Positions 1-11,369 are shown, counted from the first letter of the stretch. The stretch is 64,000 nucleotides of DNA from Clostridium sartagoforme (GCF_004794105.1 NZ_SRYR01000001.1:868001-932000), one strand, 5' to 3'. The notes: a model not told the origin generated them from the sequence alone. Program-made: numbers and translations.

Positions 1-1
1 A

Positions 2-349
2 GGAAGAGTAGTAATATTTGCTGCTGGAACAGGAAACCCATACTTCTCAACTGATACAACTGCTGCTTTAAGAGCTGCCGAAATAGAAGCAGACGTAATT
101 TTACTAGCTAAAAAAGTAGATGGTGTTTATGATAAAGATCCTCATAAGTATGATGATGCAAAGAAATATGATATACTTACTTATATACAAGTATTAGAGC
201 AAGGATTACAAGTAATGGATTCTACTGCAACATCTTTATGTATGGATAATAATATTCCAATCTTAGTATTTGGTTTAGAAGAAGAAGGAAATATCAAAAG
301 AGCTATTTCTGGTGAAAAAATTGGTACATTAGTTACTTCAAAAAAATAG
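2..349 (+). CDS. pyrH: UMP kinase, C-terminal part
   Basis: The window opens inside this gene: 115 codons of the C-terminal half are present, roughly half of a usual 235-240 residue enzyme. UMP kinase phosphorylates UMP to UDP with ATP in the cytoplasm and feeds RNA, DNA and cell-wall nucleotide sugar synthesis. Visible amino acid kinase fold signatures are the [11 protein letters not shown] stretch and the VDGVYDKDP segment (residues about 18-44 of the fragment), both typical of bacterial PyrH. The stop at 347-349 lies 9 nt before frr and the frr ribosome binding site overlaps it, the classical pyrH-frr arrangement, so the two are translated from one transcript. The identification rests on these motifs and on synteny. 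Confidence 0.95.
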   Translation, partial: GRVVIFAAGTGNPYFSTDTTAALRAAEIEADVILLAKKVDGVYDKDPHKYDDAKKYDILTYIQVLEQGLQVMDSTATSLCMDNNIPILVFGLEEEGNIKRAISGEKIGTLVTSKK

Positions 350-358
350 GAGGTTATT

Positions 359-916
359 ATGATAAAGGATATTATTCAAAAAGCTGACGAAAAAATGAAC
401 AAAACTATTTCTGTATTAAAATCAGATTTATCTACATTAAGAGCAGGTAGAGCTAACCCTACTATGCTTGATAGAATTAAAGTAGACTACTATGGAAGTC
501 CATGTCCATTAAGTCAAGTAGCTAATATTTCAGCTCCAGAACCAAGAGTATTAGTTATAGCTCCTTGGGAAAAGAGCTTAATGAAAGAAATAGAAAAGGC
601 TATTTTAACTTCAGATTTAGGAATTAACCCTTCAAATGATGGAAGTGTAATTAGATTAGTAGTTCCAGAATTAACTGAAGAAACTAGAAAGAACTTAGTT
701 AAGGTAGTTAAGAAAACTGGAGAAGAAGCTAAAGTTGCATTAAGATCTATTAGAAGAGACGCAAATGATAAGGTTAAGGCTCTAAAGAAAGATGGAGAAA
801 TAACTGAAGACGAACAAAAAAATGCTGAGGACAAAGTTCAAAAAATAATAGATAGTGCTTCTAAGGAAGTTGATACTATAGTTGCGGCAAAAGAAAAAGA
901 GATTATGTCAATTTAA
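359..916 (+). CDS. frr: Ribosome recycling factor
   Basis: A 185-residue protein, the standard length for RRF. With EF-G it splits post-termination 70S ribosomes so subunits can be reused. The central stretch [14 protein letters not shown] (about residues 27-40) and the [13 protein letters not shown] segment near residue 140 are family hallmarks, and the protein is rich in charged helices as expected for the three-helix bundle with an inserted beta/alpha domain. The ATG at 359 has an AGGAGGT ribosome binding site ending 4 nt upstream that overlaps the pyrH stop. It is followed directly by a rho-independent terminator and then uppS, so pyrH-frr probably forms the end of the rpsB-tsf-pyrH-frr operon, with some read-through. 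Confidence 0.98.
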   Translation: MIKDIIQKADEKMNKTISVLKSDLSTLRAGRANPTMLDRIKVDYYGSPCPLSQVANISAPEPRVLVIAPWEKSLMKEIEKAILTSDLGINPSNDGSVIRLVVPELTEETRKNLVKVVKKTGEEAKVALRSIRRDANDKVKALKKDGEITEDEQKNAEDKVQKIIDSASKEVDTIVAAKEKEIMSI

Positions 917-940
917 AACCTGCAATATGCAGGTTTTTTC
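917..940 (+). terminator. Terminator after frr
   Basis: Perfect 8-bp stem AACCTGCA/TGCAGGTT with a 3-nt loop, starting right at the frr stop and followed by a run of Ts. It should end the pyrH-frr transcript, although uppS begins only 30 nt later and may rely on read-through. Confidence 0.85.
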
Positions 941-969
941 CATACAAAATTGTGGAGGGAACATAGAAT

Positions 970-1731
970 ATGTTAGATATTTTTAAAACTAACAAAGATA
1001 AAAAGAAAAGAGAAGAATTAGTTTTAGATAAAGATAATATGCCAAGACACATAGCTATTATTATGGATGGTAATGGAAGATGGGCTAAGCAAAGAAAATT
1101 ACCCAGAACTATGGGGCATAAGGCTGGAGTTGAAACTATTAGAAGAGTAATTAAGGAAACTCATATTTTAGGTATAAAGTATTTAACTCTTTATGCTTTT
1201 TCAACTGAAAATTGGAAAAGACCTAAAGATGAAGTGTCAGCTTTAATGAGATTATTAGTAGAATATTTAAGAAGTGAGCTTCAAGAATTAAATAAAAATG
1301 GTGTAGTTATTAAAATCTTAGGTGATATTAATATGTTACCTAAAGATGCACAAAATGAAGTTAAAGAGGCTATAGAATTAACTAAAAACAATACTGGAGT
1401 TGTCTTAAATATTGCTTTTAATTATGGTGGTAGAGATGAAATAATTAGAGCAGTAAAGCTTGTATCAAATGATGTGAAAAGTGGAAAGCTAAATATTGAA
1501 GATATTGATGAAAAAGCTTTAGAAAAATACTTATATACTAATGGGACACCAGATCCAGATTTAATTATAAGACCTTCTGGAGAACAAAGGATAAGTAATT
1601 TTCTTTTATGGCAATGTGCATATTCAGAATTCTGGTATTCTAATGTATGCTGGCCTGATTTTAAGGAAGAACACTTACATGAAGCCATATATGACTATCA
1701 GCATAGAGATAGAAGATATGGTGGAGTTTAG
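970..1731 (+). CDS. uppS: Isoprenyl transferase (undecaprenyl diphosphate synthase)
   Basis: 253 residues. It condenses isopentenyl units in cis onto farnesyl diphosphate to give C55 undecaprenyl diphosphate, the lipid carrier for peptidoglycan and teichoic acid precursors. The catalytic motif [11 protein letters not shown] is at about residues 32-42 (Asp33 binds the Mg-diphosphate), and the C-terminal substrate motif [12 protein letters not shown] with YSEFWYS downstream is intact. An N-terminal charged extension of about 20 residues precedes the core, as in other clostridial homologues. ATG at 970 has a GGAGGG ribosome binding site. It lies 13 nt before cdsA and close to dxr and ispG, so isoprenoid precursor and carrier synthesis sit together. 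Confidence 0.97.
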   Translation: MLDIFKTNKDKKKREELVLDKDNMPRHIAIIMDGNGRWAKQRKLPRTMGHKAGVETIRRVIKETHILGIKYLTLYAFSTENWKRPKDEVSALMRLLVEYLRSELQELNKNGVVIKILGDINMLPKDAQNEVKEAIELTKNNTGVVLNIAFNYGGRDEIIRAVKLVSNDVKSGKLNIEDIDEKALEKYLYTNGTPDPDLIIRPSGEQRISNFLLWQCAYSEFWYSNVCWPDFKEEHLHEAIYDYQHRDRRYGGV

Positions 1732-1744
1732 TTGAGGTGAAGAA

Positions 1745-2539
1745 ATGAAATTAAATAATAGATATATTGGAGCAGCAATTATAGCACCTTTTATTCTCTT
1801 TATATTTTTAGGAGGAATATGGCTAAAAGGTTTTGCTATTGTTCTATCAGTTTTAGGTTTATATGAATTTTATAATGCCTTAAGAGAAAAGAAATTTAAT
1901 CCAATACCTATAGTTGGGTATATACTTATTGCAGCTTTTTATGCTACAAATAATAACTTTGAATATTTAATGTATATAGTTGTTTTAGCAGCTATAGCAT
2001 TATTAATGATTCCAATAATAAACTTAAAATATACATTTATTGATGCCGCTATTACTCTTTTAGGATTTTTATATGTAGGGATATTATTTGGATTTATGCC
2101 TCTTATAAGTAATAAAGAAGGCGGACAATATTTAATATGGTTAATATTCTTAGGGTCTTGGATATGTGATACAACAGCATATTATTCTGGAAAATACCTT
2201 GGCAAAAAGAAACTTTGTCCAAAAGTTAGTCCTAAGAAAACTATAGCAGGAGCTGTAGGAGGATTTTTAGGTAGTACTATAGGATGTGGAATATATGGAA
2301 TAATAGTTTCATCCTATGTACCACATGTAGAGGTAATTCATTTCTTTTTAATAGGAGCTCTTTGCGGAATAATGGGCCAATTTGGAGATTTAGTAGCTTC
2401 TTCTATAAAAAGATATGTTGGTATTAAAGATTATAGTAACTTAATACCTGGACATGGTGGAATTTTAGATAGATTTGATTCTATATTATTTAATTCTGCA
2501 GTTGTATTTTATTATTTAACATTTATAGTAAGAATTTAA
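1745..2539 (+). CDS. cdsA: Phosphatidate cytidylyltransferase
   Basis: 264-residue polytopic membrane protein with about seven or eight hydrophobic segments. It makes CDP-diacylglycerol from phosphatidic acid and CTP, the branch point for all glycerophospholipids, and supplies PgsA encoded further along the window. The CDS family signature near the C terminus (SSIKRYVGIKDYSNLIPGH followed by GGILDRFDS, about residues 218-246) is complete, including the DRFDS Asp residues. The start at 1745 has a GAGGTGA ribosome binding site overlapping the end of uppS spacing (13 nt). A U-tailed hairpin follows 20 nt downstream, so uppS and cdsA form a unit that ends before the next membrane gene. Confidence 0.97.
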   Translation: MKLNNRYIGAAIIAPFILFIFLGGIWLKGFAIVLSVLGLYEFYNALREKKFNPIPIVGYILIAAFYATNNNFEYLMYIVVLAAIALLMIPIINLKYTFIDAAITLLGFLYVGILFGFMPLISNKEGGQYLIWLIFLGSWICDTTAYYSGKYLGKKKLCPKVSPKKTIAGAVGGFLGSTIGCGIYGIIVSSYVPHVEVIHFFLIGALCGIMGQFGDLVASSIKRYVGIKDYSNLIPGHGGILDRFDSILFNSAVVFYYLTFIVRI

Positions 2540-2557
2540 TATATGTAAACTAATTAA

Positions 2558-2585
2558 AGTAGGGATAAGCCCTGCTTTTTTTATT
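2558..2585 (+). terminator. Terminator after cdsA
   Basis: Stem AGTAGGG/CCCTGCT (one G-T wobble) with a short ATAAG loop and a run of seven or more Ts. It separates the uppS-cdsA unit from the AI-2E-type gene, which would therefore need its own promoter; a TATAAT at 2624-2629 is a possible -10, but no good -35 is visible. Confidence 0.8.
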
Positions 2586-2657
2586 TTCACTCCTTATCAG
2601 GTATTTAATAATAAAAAAGATAATATAATCTAACATAAAACAATAAGGAGTAGGAAA

Positions 2658-3614
2658 ATGAAATTATATAATACATATAGTAAGGTAATAAATTTAGTGA
2701 TTTTATTTATTATTGTTTCAGCAATTGCTATACTTATTAATAAATATTTTAAACCATTTTTTATTATAATTATTTTTACATTACTAACTCAACCTATATG
2801 TAGAGTTTTTAATAAGATGAATATTTCTAGAAGAATATCAGCAGTATTAAGTATATTTATATTTAACGGTATATTATTTATAATAATCTTTTATTTTGGT
2901 AATAGAATTATAAATTTTATTTATATGATTTACAACCATAATATCCAAGATTTTTTAGAGATATTTAATAGTATAAAATCATTTCTAAATTTAGATATAG
3001 ATAAAATAATAAGAAGCTTAAGTGGTTTTTTTGATAGTAAATTTATAATGCAAGGAGCAATATTAACAGGAGATGGAATAGTATCATACTTTTTAGCGAA
3101 TATTATTAGTTATTTTATACTAGTAGATAAAAATGAAATAATTAATTTTTTTATGAAGCTATTTCCAAAAGAATTTACTAAGGGATTTTTTAAGAAATTA
3201 TTAAATTTAAAAGAAGTATTTAAGATAGAAGTTAGGTTAATATTACTAAGTGGAATCATTGTAACCCTAGGATTTAGAGTGCTTCAAATAGATAATAGTC
3301 TATTTCTTGGTTCTATTAGTGCAATTTTAGATATACTTCCTTTTGTAGGAACAACAATTGTTTTTATACCGATAATAATATACAATATTGTAATGAAGAG
3401 ATATTTATTAGTATTTGGATTAGTTTTATTATACTGTTTAGAAAAGATTATAAGAGAAATACTAGAAGCAAAATTTTTAAGTAGTAGACTTGAAATTCAT
3501 CCTTTAGTAGTAATATTATCTATCTATATAGGGGTTAATATGTTTGGATTAATTGGAATAATTGCAGGTCCAATTTATAGTATAATAGCAAAAGATGTAA
3601 TTTATAGCAGTTAA
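2658..3614 (+). CDS. AI-2E/PerM family membrane protein
   Basis: 318 residues, almost entirely hydrophobic, with about seven predicted membrane helices and a long loop at roughly residues 90-130. The overall pattern (paired N-terminal helices, central amphipathic section, final block with GLIGIIAGPIYSII) is that of the AI-2E transporter family (PF01594, YdbI/PerM-like). Members act as permeases; some were proposed to export autoinducer-2 and others work as ion/proton antiporters, so the substrate here is open. It lies between cdsA and dxr, 15 nt ahead of dxr whose AGGAGGT site follows its stop. It seems inserted into a cluster that is usually contiguous, with a terminator in front and its own AAGGAG site. 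Confidence 0.75.
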   Translation: MKLYNTYSKVINLVILFIIVSAIAILINKYFKPFFIIIIFTLLTQPICRVFNKMNISRRISAVLSIFIFNGILFIIIFYFGNRIINFIYMIYNHNIQDFLEIFNSIKSFLNLDIDKIIRSLSGFFDSKFIMQGAILTGDGIVSYFLANIISYFILVDKNEIINFFMKLFPKEFTKGFFKKLLNLKEVFKIEVRLILLSGIIVTLGFRVLQIDNSLFLGSISAILDILPFVGTTIVFIPIIIYNIVMKRYLLVFGLVLLYCLEKIIREILEAKFLSSRLEIHPLVVILSIYIGVNMFGLIGIIAGPIYSIIAKDVIYSS

Positions 3615-3628
3615 GCTAGGAGGTAAAG

Positions 3629-4789
3629 ATGAAGAATATTTCAATTTTAGGAGCAACAGGATCAATAGGTACACAAACCTTAGATGTAATTAGAAAGTCA
3701 AATGGGGAAATAAATTTAATAGGTATTAGTGCTAATTCATCTGTAAACAAAATAATAGAGATAATCAAAGAATTTAAACCTAAATATGTTGCTATGATGG
3801 ATGAAGAAAGTGCTAAGTCTGTAGAAAGATTTTGTATAGAAAATAGTATAGATATAGTTGTATATAAAGGGATAGAAGGACTAGAAGCTATAGCATCATT
3901 AGAAGAAATAGACATGGTTGTAACTTCTGTTGTAGGTATGATAGGCCTAAGACCAACTATTAAAGCTATAGAAGCAGGGAAGGATATTGCTTTAGCTAAT
4001 AAAGAAACATTAGTAGTAGCTGGTGAGCTTGTAATGAAAAAAGCTAAGGAAATGGGTGTAGATATTTTACCTGTTGATTCAGAACATAGTGCAATATTTC
4101 AAGCTTTAAATGGGTATAATGAAAAAGATGTTAAGAAAATTATACTAACTGCATCAGGTGGACCATTTAGGGGGAAGGATATAGACTTCTTAAAAAAGGT
4201 TACAGTTGAGGATGCCTTAAAACATCCTAAATGGAATATGGGCCAAAAAATTTCTATAGATTCAGCTACCTTAATGAATAAAGGATTAGAAGTAATAGAG
4301 GCACATTTCTTATTTAATTGTCCTTATGATAATATTCAAGTAGTAGTTCATCCTCAAAGTATAATACACTCAATGGTTGAGTATAATGATGCAAGTGTAA
4401 TAGCACAACTAGGTACTACTGATATGAAATTACCTATACAATATGCAATTAACAAAAAGGTAAGAAAAGATGCTGTGTGTGATAGTTTAAACTTTTATGA
4501 ACTTGGAAGTTTAACTTTTGAGAAACCTGATTTAGACACCTTTAAATGTTTAAAACTTGCTTATAAGGTTGGAAAAGAAGGTATGCTTTCACCTTGTATT
4601 TTAAATGCAGCTAATGAAGAAGCTGTTGCCTTACTTTTAGAGAAAAAAATAAAGTTCTTAGATATAGCTGAATTAATTGAAGAAGCTTTAGAAGTATTTA
4701 AAGAAGAAAAAACCAAGGAAGTAACTATTGAAAATGTAATAAGATTAGATTCAGAGGTTAGAAAATATATAAGGCAAAAGTTGAATTAG
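3629..4789 (+). CDS. dxr: 1-deoxy-D-xylulose-5-phosphate reductoisomerase
   Basis: 386 residues, full length. It catalyses the first committed step of the MEP pathway: rearrangement and NADPH reduction of DXP to 2-C-methyl-D-erythritol 4-phosphate. The N-terminal nucleotide-binding loop GATGSIGTQTLDVI is at residues 8-21; the metal and substrate region contains DSEHSA (about 150-155), the flexible loop segment KHPKWNMG (about 205) and the conserved MNKGLEVIEAHFLF stretch. ATG at 3629 follows AGGAGGT by 6 nt. It is followed at 12 nt by rseP and then ispG, giving the common dxr-rseP-ispG order of Firmicutes; the product feeds uppS substrates. Confidence 0.97.
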   Translation: MKNISILGATGSIGTQTLDVIRKSNGEINLIGISANSSVNKIIEIIKEFKPKYVAMMDEESAKSVERFCIENSIDIVVYKGIEGLEAIASLEEIDMVVTSVVGMIGLRPTIKAIEAGKDIALANKETLVVAGELVMKKAKEMGVDILPVDSEHSAIFQALNGYNEKDVKKIILTASGGPFRGKDIDFLKKVTVEDALKHPKWNMGQKISIDSATLMNKGLEVIEAHFLFNCPYDNIQVVVHPQSIIHSMVEYNDASVIAQLGTTDMKLPIQYAINKKVRKDAVCDSLNFYELGSLTFEKPDLDTFKCLKLAYKVGKEGMLSPCILNAANEEAVALLLEKKIKFLDIAELIEEALEVFKEEKTKEVTIENVIRLDSEVRKYIRQKLN

Positions 4790-4801
4790 GAGGAAGGTAT
4801 A

Positions 4802-5821
4802 TTGTATATAATTTATGCGCTATTAGGATTTAGTTTACTTATTATAGTTCATGAGCTTGGTCACTTTATAATGGCAAAAGTTAATGGGATAAGGGTTGAG
4901 GAGTTTGCTATAGGGATGGGTCCTAAGATTGTCTCTATAAATGGAAAAGAAACTAAATATTCAATAGGTTTGTTTCCTATTGGAGGATATGTTAAAATGT
5001 TAGGGGAGGAAGAGGAAAGTAGTGATGATAAAAGTTTTTCATCTAAGTCTCCATTAAGACGTATTAGCGTTATTATTGCTGGTGCAACAATGAACTTTTT
5101 ATTTGCTATTTTAATCTTTACAGTAATTTTAAATAAATTTGGATATAGTTTGCCTAAGGTAGCTAGTTTAATAGATAATATGCCAGCAGCTGCTGCTGGA
5201 CTTCAAGAAGGAGATAAATTCTTAAAAGTTAATGGTAGCAGAGTTTTTTCATCAGATGATTTATCTATAGGTATTAACTTAGCTAAGGACGAACCTATTA
5301 ATTTCTTAATAGAAAGAAATGGGGAGAAAAAAGAAGTTGTAATAACTTCTAAGTTAGTTGAAGAAAATGGGGTAGAACAATATATGATTGGCTTTGGATT
5401 TGAAAGGGTAAAAAATCCTGGAATACTTCAAAGTTTTAAACAAAGTTTTAATCAGACAGCTTCAGCTGTAAGTCAAACTTACAAAGGACTTAAAATGATG
5501 ATTACAGGTAAGGTTAATTTTAAAACTGATGTAGGGGGACCTGTATCTATTATAAGAATGTCAAGTGAAGCTGCCAAAAATGGTGTATGGAATCTTATGA
5601 ACTTTATTGCATTTATAAGCATAAATTTAGCTGTATTTAATATGTTACCATTCCCAGCCTTAGATGGTGGTTGGACAGTTATATTATTAATAGAGTTAAT
5701 TACAAGAAGAAAGGTACCAGAAAAAGTAGTTGGTGCAATGAATTATGTTGGACTTATGCTTTTATTTGGACTTATGATTTTAGTAACTATAAAGGATATA
5801 TTATTCCCAATACAGTTTTAG
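4802..5821 (+). CDS. rseP: Site-2 intramembrane zinc metalloprotease RseP
   Basis: 339 residues, TTG start at 4802 chosen because AGGAGGAAGG sits 3-13 nt upstream and no ATG fits. It cleaves membrane-anchored anti-sigma factors and remnant signal peptides within the membrane. The zinc motif HELGH is at residues 17-21 in the first helix, a PDZ-like domain covers about residues 115-190 (contains [13 protein letters not shown]), and the third metal ligand lies in [11 protein letters not shown] near residue 287. C-terminal helices are complete. It ends 14 nt before ispG. The neighbouring gene order dxr-rseP-ispG supports orthology to RseP/RasP rather than to other M50 proteases. Confidence 0.95.
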   Translation: MYIIYALLGFSLLIIVHELGHFIMAKVNGIRVEEFAIGMGPKIVSINGKETKYSIGLFPIGGYVKMLGEEEESSDDKSFSSKSPLRRISVIIAGATMNFLFAILIFTVILNKFGYSLPKVASLIDNMPAAAAGLQEGDKFLKVNGSRVFSSDDLSIGINLAKDEPINFLIERNGEKKEVVITSKLVEENGVEQYMIGFGFERVKNPGILQSFKQSFNQTASAVSQTYKGLKMMITGKVNFKTDVGGPVSIIRMSSEAAKNGVWNLMNFIAFISINLAVFNMLPFPALDGGWTVILLIELITRRKVPEKVVGAMNYVGLMLLFGLMILVTIKDILFPIQF

Positions 5822-5835
5822 GAGAGGAAAATAAT

Positions 5836-6885
5836 ATGGAAAGAAGAAAAACAAGAAAAGTCAAGGTTGGAACTTGCTATGTTGGTGGAGATGCACCAGT
5901 TTCAATTCAATCAATGACTAATACTGATACTAGAGATGTTGAAGCTACACTAGCTCAAATTAATACATTATATAATGCAGGATGCGAAATAATAAGATGT
6001 GCTGTTCCTGATATGAAGGCAGCAGAAGCTTTAAAGGGAATATGTGAAAAATCACCAATTCCTGTAGTTGCAGATATACATTTTGATTATAAATTAGCAT
6101 TAGCTGCTATTGAAAATGGAGTTTCTGCTTTAAGAATTAATCCAGGAAACATTGGTAAAGTTGATAAGGTAAGAATAGTAGCAGAAGCAGCTAAGGCTAA
6201 AAATTTACCAATAAGAATTGGAGTAAACTCTGGTTCTTTAGAAAAAGATATATTAGAAAGAGATGGTAAGCCAACTGCTAAGGGCTTAGTTGAATCAGCG
6301 TTAAGACACGTAAAAATATTAGAAGAATTAGAGTTTTATGATATAGTAGTATCTATTAAATCTTCTGATGTTGCTATGATGATAGATGCATATAGATTAA
6401 TGAGTAAAAGCTGTGATTATCCACTTCATTTAGGTGTTACTGAATCTGGAACTCCTTTTAGAGGAACTATAAAGTCAAGTATAGGTCTTGGGACTCTTTT
6501 AGCAGAAGGTATAGGTGATACTGTAAGAGTATCATTAACTAGTGATCCTATTGAAGAAATTAAAGTTGCAAAAGAAATTTTAAAGGCTTTAAAACTTAGA
6601 AAAAGTGGATTGCAATTTATATCATGTCCTACTTGTGGTAGAACACAAATAAATTTAATTAAAATAGCTGAAGAAGTTGAAAAAAGGCTTGAAAGCATAA
6701 ATAAGAACCTAAAAGTTGCTGTAATGGGCTGTGCAGTAAATGGCCCTGGAGAAGCAAGAGAAGCCGATATTGGGATAGCTGGAGGAAACGGTGAAGGTCT
6801 AATATTTAAAAAAGGTGTTATATATAAAAAGGTTAAAGAAGCAGAATTAGTTGAAGAACTAATGAAAGAAATAGAAAATATGTAA
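5836..6885 (+). CDS. ispG: 4-hydroxy-3-methylbut-2-enyl diphosphate synthase (IspG)
   Basis: 349 residues from ATG 5836, which has GGAGAGG 5-11 nt upstream; the open frame extends 55 codons further up into rseP but that part is only an overlap with the rseP coding sequence. The enzyme reductively opens methylerythritol cyclodiphosphate to HMBPP using a 4Fe-4S cluster. The cluster ligands are visible as CPTCGR (about residues 264 and 267) and [14 protein letters not shown] (about residue 299, followed by the conserved Glu). The N-terminal TIM-barrel half includes [11 protein letters not shown]. This is the compact bacterial form without the plant insertion domain. It is the penultimate MEP step, in the same cluster as dxr. 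Confidence 0.97.
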   Translation: MERRKTRKVKVGTCYVGGDAPVSIQSMTNTDTRDVEATLAQINTLYNAGCEIIRCAVPDMKAAEALKGICEKSPIPVVADIHFDYKLALAAIENGVSALRINPGNIGKVDKVRIVAEAAKAKNLPIRIGVNSGSLEKDILERDGKPTAKGLVESALRHVKILEELEFYDIVVSIKSSDVAMMIDAYRLMSKSCDYPLHLGVTESGTPFRGTIKSSIGLGTLLAEGIGDTVRVSLTSDPIEEIKVAKEILKALKLRKSGLQFISCPTCGRTQINLIKIAEEVEKRLESINKNLKVAVMGCAVNGPGEAREADIGIAGGNGEGLIFKKGVIYKKVKEAELVEELMKEIENM

Positions 6886-6892
6886 TTTTAAT

Positions 6893-6951
6893 AATTGGCA
6901 ATGGATAATTAAACTTAAGGTATTCCTTAAGAAAGTTTTACATTGTCAATT
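6893..6951. repeat. Nested imperfect palindrome between ispG and polC
   Basis: Outer arms AATTGGCAATG and CATTGTCAATT (one mismatch) enclose an inner perfect stem CTTAAGG-TATT-CCTTAAG (6914-6931). The whole 59-bp unit can fold into one long hairpin. There is no T run directly after the inner stem, so it is a poor terminator in the plus direction; it resembles the short interspersed palindromes of clostridial intergenic regions. Confidence 0.6.
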
Positions 6952-7006
6952 CTTTCGTTTAATATAATTTTGTCCACTAAATATCCAGTTAAAGGTGGTG
7001 TTTTTG

Positions 7007-10000
7007 TTGAGTGAAGCTGTTTTAAAACTTATTAAGAAGGAAATTAATAAGGATGAAGAGTTAGAAGATAAAGAAATAAATATTATAAAATTTCAATTTT
7101 TAAAGAAAAGTAATATTCTTAAAGTAGTTTTAAGAGGTAAGGATAGTCTTAATGAAGTTGAAGAAGAAAAGGTTAAAAAGGCTATTAAAAAAATAATTAA
7201 TGTAGATATTGATATAGAAATACTCTTTTTTAGGGATATATCTACTCTTTCTTTAAAAGAAGCTGTTGAAAATCATTGGCTTGAAATAGTAGGAGATATT
7301 ATTAAAACTGTGCCTTTATCTAAGCCTATCTTAGTAAATGGAGTAAAAAGGGTAGAGGGTAGTAATATAGTCATTTCAAGTGGATATGAAAAATTGAATG
7401 AACATCTAAGAACTAAAGATGTTCCAAGTATAATATCTTCCAATATAAGAAATATTTTTGATATTAAAAGTAATGTTATCTTTAAATATGATGAAAGTTT
7501 AGAAAAGGGAGATAGTAATGAAGAAAAGCTTCAAAAGGAAAAAGAAGTATTAAAAGAAATATTTAGTGGTAGAAATATTAAAAGTGAAGTTATGTCTTCA
7601 AATGAAAAATCTGAAGAGAAAAAATCAGATAAACAATCTAAACAAAATAAACCTTATGAAAAGCGTGAATTTAAAAGAGAAGCTAAAAGTGAAAATAGCA
7701 TCTTAGGTAGAAATATTAGTATAGAAGCAACTCCTATTAAGGAAATTGATGAAACTACAGGCGTAGTTGCAATATTAGGGGAAGTATTTAAGAAGGAAAT
7801 TGTAGAAACTAAGACTGGAAAAATTATATTAACATTCTTTATTACTGATTATACTAGCTCAATAACAGTAAAATGTTTCTTAAAACCTCAAGAAACAGAG
7901 GAAGTATTAGAAGCTGTAAAGCCAGGTTTATACTGTAAGGTAAAAGGCGAGGCTGTTTATGATACTTATGCTAGAGAAGTAGTAATTATGGGTAGAGATA
8001 TCTTAAGGATGAAAAAGATAGAAAGAATGGATGGGGCAGAAGAAAAGAGAGTTGAGCTTCATTGTCATACTACAATGAGTGCTATGGATGGTGTTACTTC
8101 AGTAACTAAGCTTGTAGAAAGAGCTGCTAAATGGGGCCATAAAGCTATTGCAGTAACAGATCATGGTGTAGTTCAAGCCTTTCCAGATGCGCAGATTGCT
8201 GCAAAAAAGAATAAGATCAAAGTTCTTTATGGAGTTGAAGGGTATTTAGTTAATGATGGTATCCCTATAGCATTAAATGATAAAAATGAAACCTTTGATG
8301 ATGAATTTATAATCTTCGATATAGAAACTACCGGTTTTTCTGCTATTAATGATAAAATTATTGAAATTGGAGCAGTTAAAATTAAAAATAGAGAAATAAT
8401 AGATACTTTTAGTGAATTTGTTTATCCTAAATGTAGGATTCCTTATAAAATAACTGAACTTACTGGAATTACAGATGAGATGGTTAGAGATGCAGATCCT
8501 ATTGAGGATGTATTACCTAAGTTTATGGAATTTATAAATGGTTCTGCAGTAGTAGCTCATAATGCTGCTTTTGATACAGGATTTATTAAGAAAAATTGTA
8601 GAGATCTAGGCCTTGAATTTAATTCTACTATAATAGATACTGTTCCTTTAGCTAGATTCTTATATCCTGAGCTTAAAAGAGTAAAATTAAATCTTGTTGC
8701 TAAGCATTTAGGTGTTTCCCTTGAAAATCACCATAGAGCTGTTGATGATGCAAAGGCTACAGTAGATATATTTTTAATTTTTATAAAGAAGATGGTTGAA
8801 GAATTAAATATTAATAATATAAGAGAGTTAAATGCAGAATATCTAGAAAAAATGGATATAAAGAAAGAAAAGACCTTCCATATTATTATATTTGCAAAAA
8901 ATCAGGAAGGGATGAAAACTTTATATAAGCTAGTATCTGAAGCTCACTTAGATAACTTCTTTAAGAACCCGAGAATTAGAAAAAGTAAGCTTATGGAAGT
9001 TAGGGAAAATCTAATAATTGGATCTGCTTGCGAAGCAGGAGAAGTTTATAGAGCTGTATTAGATGGAAGAAATGATGAAGAGCTTAAAGAAATAATGAAG
9101 TTCTATGATTATTTAGAAATTCAACCAATAGAAAATAATGAATATTTAATAGATAAAGGTAATGTACGTGGCATTGAAGAGTTACAATCTTTAAATAAGA
9201 AAATATATAAACTTGGAAAAGAGCTAAATAAGCTTGTTGTTGCAACTGGTGATGTTCACTTCTTAGAACCACAAGATGAGGCTTTTAGAAGAATAATAAT
9301 GGCGGGAAAAGGATTTTCAGATTCTGATAAACAACCACCTCTTTATTTGAAGACTACAGAAGAAATGCTTAAGGATTTTGCATACCTAGGTAATGAGGTT
9401 TCAAGGGAAGTAGTAATTCAAAATCCAAACTTAATAGCAGATGCCATAGAAGTTTTAAAGCCTATTCCAGATGAGACATATCCTCCTAAGATTGAAGGAG
9501 CTGACGATGAAATAAGAGAAATGACTATGAATAAGGTTCACTCAATATATGGTGATCCATTACCTGAAGTAGTTCAAAAAAGACTTGATAAGGAATTAAA
9601 CTCTATTATTAATAATGGTTATGCAGTTCTTTATCTAATTGCTCAAAAGTTAGTTGCAAAATCTATAGCAGATGGATATCTAGTTGGATCTAGAGGATCT
9701 GTTGGTTCCTCTTTTGTAGCAACAATGTCAAATATCACTGAGGTTAATGGACTTCCACCTCATTATGTATGTCCAAATTGCAAAAAGTCTGAGTTTTTCT
9801 TAGATGGTTCTGTAAGTTCAGGAGCTGACTTAGAAGATAAAAAATGCCCAGATTGTGGTGCTGAATATATTAAAGATGGTCATGATATACCTTTTGAAAC
9901 CTTCCTAGGATTTGAAGGGGATAAAGAGCCTGATATAGACCTTAACTTCTCTGGGGATAACCAGGGGGAAATTCATAAATATACTGAAGTATTATTTGGT

Positions 10001-11350
10001 AAAGGCTATGTATTTAAGGCCGGTACAATAGGTACTGTTGCGGAAAAAACTGCTTATGGATATGTTAGAAAATACTTAGATGAAAGAGGTATTAGGGCAT
10101 CTAATGCTGAAATAGAAAGATTAACTATTGGTTGTACTGGAATAAAAAGAACTACTGGTCAGCATCCAGGAGGTATAATGGTTGTACCTAGTGATAATGA
10201 AATATATAACTTTACTCCAATACAAAGACCAGCAGATGATGCAACTTCAGATGTAACTACTACCCATTTTGATTATCACTCTATTTCAGGTAGATTATTA
10301 AAATTAGATATACTGGGACACGACGATCCTACCATGATTAGAATGCTTCAAGATTTAACAGGTGTAGATCCAAAGACAATTCCTTTAAATGATAAAAAGG
10401 TTATATCTTTATTTACATCTCCTGAAGCTTTAGGAGTTACTAAGGAAGAACTTGGATGTGAAGTAGGTAGTTATGGATTACCAGAGTTTGGTACAAAGTT
10501 TGTTAGAGGTATGCTTGTTGATACACAGCCAGAAAGCTTTGCTGATTTAGTAAGAATATCTGGTCTATCCCATGGTACTGATGTATGGCTTAATAATGCT
10601 CAGTACTTTATAAAAGAAGGATATACTACCCTAAGAGAATGTATTGCAACTAGAGATGATATTATGGTTTATTTAATGTATGCAGGAGTTCCACCTAAAA
10701 TGGCATTTACTATAATGGAAAGCGTAAGAAAGGGTAAGGGGCTTACAGAAGAGTTTGAAAAAACTATGAGGGAAAACAATGTTCCTGACTGGTATATAGA
10801 GTCTTGTAAGAGAATTAAATACATGTTCCCTAAAGGTCATGCTGTTGCTTATGTAATGATGGCAGTTAGAATTGCATACTTTAAGGTATATTATCCTGAA
10901 GCATACTATGCTACATACTTTTCAGTAAGAGCAGATGACTTTGATGCTGATCTTATATGTAAAGGTCAAGGTGCAATTAATGCAAAGTTAAATGAATTAT
11001 ATGAACTTGGTAATAAGGCTACAGCAAAAGATAAAGGGTTAATTACAGTTCTTGAATTAGCTTATGAACTATATGCTAGAGGTCTTAAGTTTAAAAGAGT
11101 TGATTTATATATTTCAGAGGCAACGAAATTTACTATTGAAGAGGATGGAATTAGACCTCCAATTAGTGCCCTTCAAGGAGTAGGTGATAATGCTGCGAAA
11201 AGTATAGTTGAAGCTAGAAAACAAGGAGAGTTTATTTCAAAGGAAGATTTAAGAATTAGGTCTAAGGTATCTAAAACAGTTATTGAAACTTTAAGTAATC
11301 ATGGATGCCTTGAAGGTATGTCTGAAACTAATCAATTATCTTTATTTTAG
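7007..11350 (+). CDS. polC: DNA polymerase III alpha subunit, PolC type
   Basis: About 1447 residues, the replicative polymerase of low-GC Gram-positives. From N to C: an N-terminal and OB-fold region (to about 340), a PHP domain split around the exonuclease ([11 protein letters not shown] near residue 350), the DEDDh 3'-5' proofreading exonuclease ([10 protein letters not shown] near 437 to [10 protein letters not shown] near 575), a Cys4 zinc site (CPNCKK and CPDCGA around 922-950), the polymerase palm with [10 protein letters not shown] near 975, and the C-terminal fingers and thumb. The frame is open from GTG 6995, but AAAGGTGG at 6991-6998 points to TTG 7007 (or 7004) as the start. It stands alone, followed by terminators. 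Confidence 0.96.
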   Translation: MSEAVLKLIKKEINKDEELEDKEINIIKFQFLKKSNILKVVLRGKDSLNEVEEEKVKKAIKKIINVDIDIEILFFRDISTLSLKEAVENHWLEIVGDIIKTVPLSKPILVNGVKRVEGSNIVISSGYEKLNEHLRTKDVPSIISSNIRNIFDIKSNVIFKYDESLEKGDSNEEKLQKEKEVLKEIFSGRNIKSEVMSSNEKSEEKKSDKQSKQNKPYEKREFKREAKSENSILGRNISIEATPIKEIDETTGVVAILGEVFKKEIVETKTGKIILTFFITDYTSSITVKCFLKPQETEEVLEAVKPGLYCKVKGEAVYDTYAREVVIMGRDILRMKKIERMDGAEEKRVELHCHTTMSAMDGVTSVTKLVERAAKWGHKAIAVTDHGVVQAFPDAQIAAKKNKIKVLYGVEGYLVNDGIPIALNDKNETFDDEFIIFDIETTGFSAINDKIIEIGAVKIKNREIIDTFSEFVYPKCRIPYKITELTGITDEMVRDADPIEDVLPKFMEFINGSAVVAHNAAFDTGFIKKNCRDLGLEFNSTIIDTVPLARFLYPELKRVKLNLVAKHLGVSLENHHRAVDDAKATVDIFLIFIKKMVEELNINNIRELNAEYLEKMDIKKEKTFHIIIFAKNQEGMKTLYKLVSEAHLDNFFKNPRIRKSKLMEVRENLIIGSACEAGEVYRAVLDGRNDEELKEIMKFYDYLEIQPIENNEYLIDKGNVRGIEELQSLNKKIYKLGKELNKLVVATGDVHFLEPQDEAFRRIIMAGKGFSDSDKQPPLYLKTTEEMLKDFAYLGNEVSREVVIQNPNLIADAIEVLKPIPDETYPPKIEGADDEIREMTMNKVHSIYGDPLPEVVQKRLDKELNSIINNGYAVLYLIAQKLVAKSIADGYLVGSRGSVGSSFVATMSNITEVNGLPPHYVCPNCKKSEFFLDGSVSSGADLEDKKCPDCGAEYIKDGHDIPFETFLGFEGDKEPDIDLNFSGDNQGEIHKYTEVLFGKGYVFKAGTIGTVAEKTAYGYVRKYLDERGIRASNAEIERLTIGCTGIKRTTGQHPGGIMVVPSDNEIYNFTPIQRPADDATSDVTTTHFDYHSISGRLLKLDILGHDDPTMIRMLQDLTGVDPKTIPLNDKKVISLFTSPEALGVTKEELGCEVGSYGLPEFGTKFVRGMLVDTQPESFADLVRISGLSHGTDVWLNNAQYFIKEGYTTLRECIATRDDIMVYLMYAGVPPKMAFTIMESVRKGKGLTEEFEKTMRENNVPDWYIESCKRIKYMFPKGHAVAYVMMAVRIAYFKVYYPEAYYATYFSVRADDFDADLICKGQGAINAKLNELYELGNKATAKDKGLITVLELAYELYARGLKFKRVDLYISEATKFTIEEDGIRPPISALQGVGDNAAKSIVEARKQGEFISKEDLRIRSKVSKTVIETLSNHGCLEGMSETNQLSLF

Positions 11351-11369
11351 TGGAATAAAATTCATAAGA

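Noticed and set aside
5671-5835. 55-codon N-terminal extension of ispG
   Set aside because: It overlaps the rseP coding end in another frame; ATG 5836 has a proper ribosome binding site and gives a normal-length enzyme.
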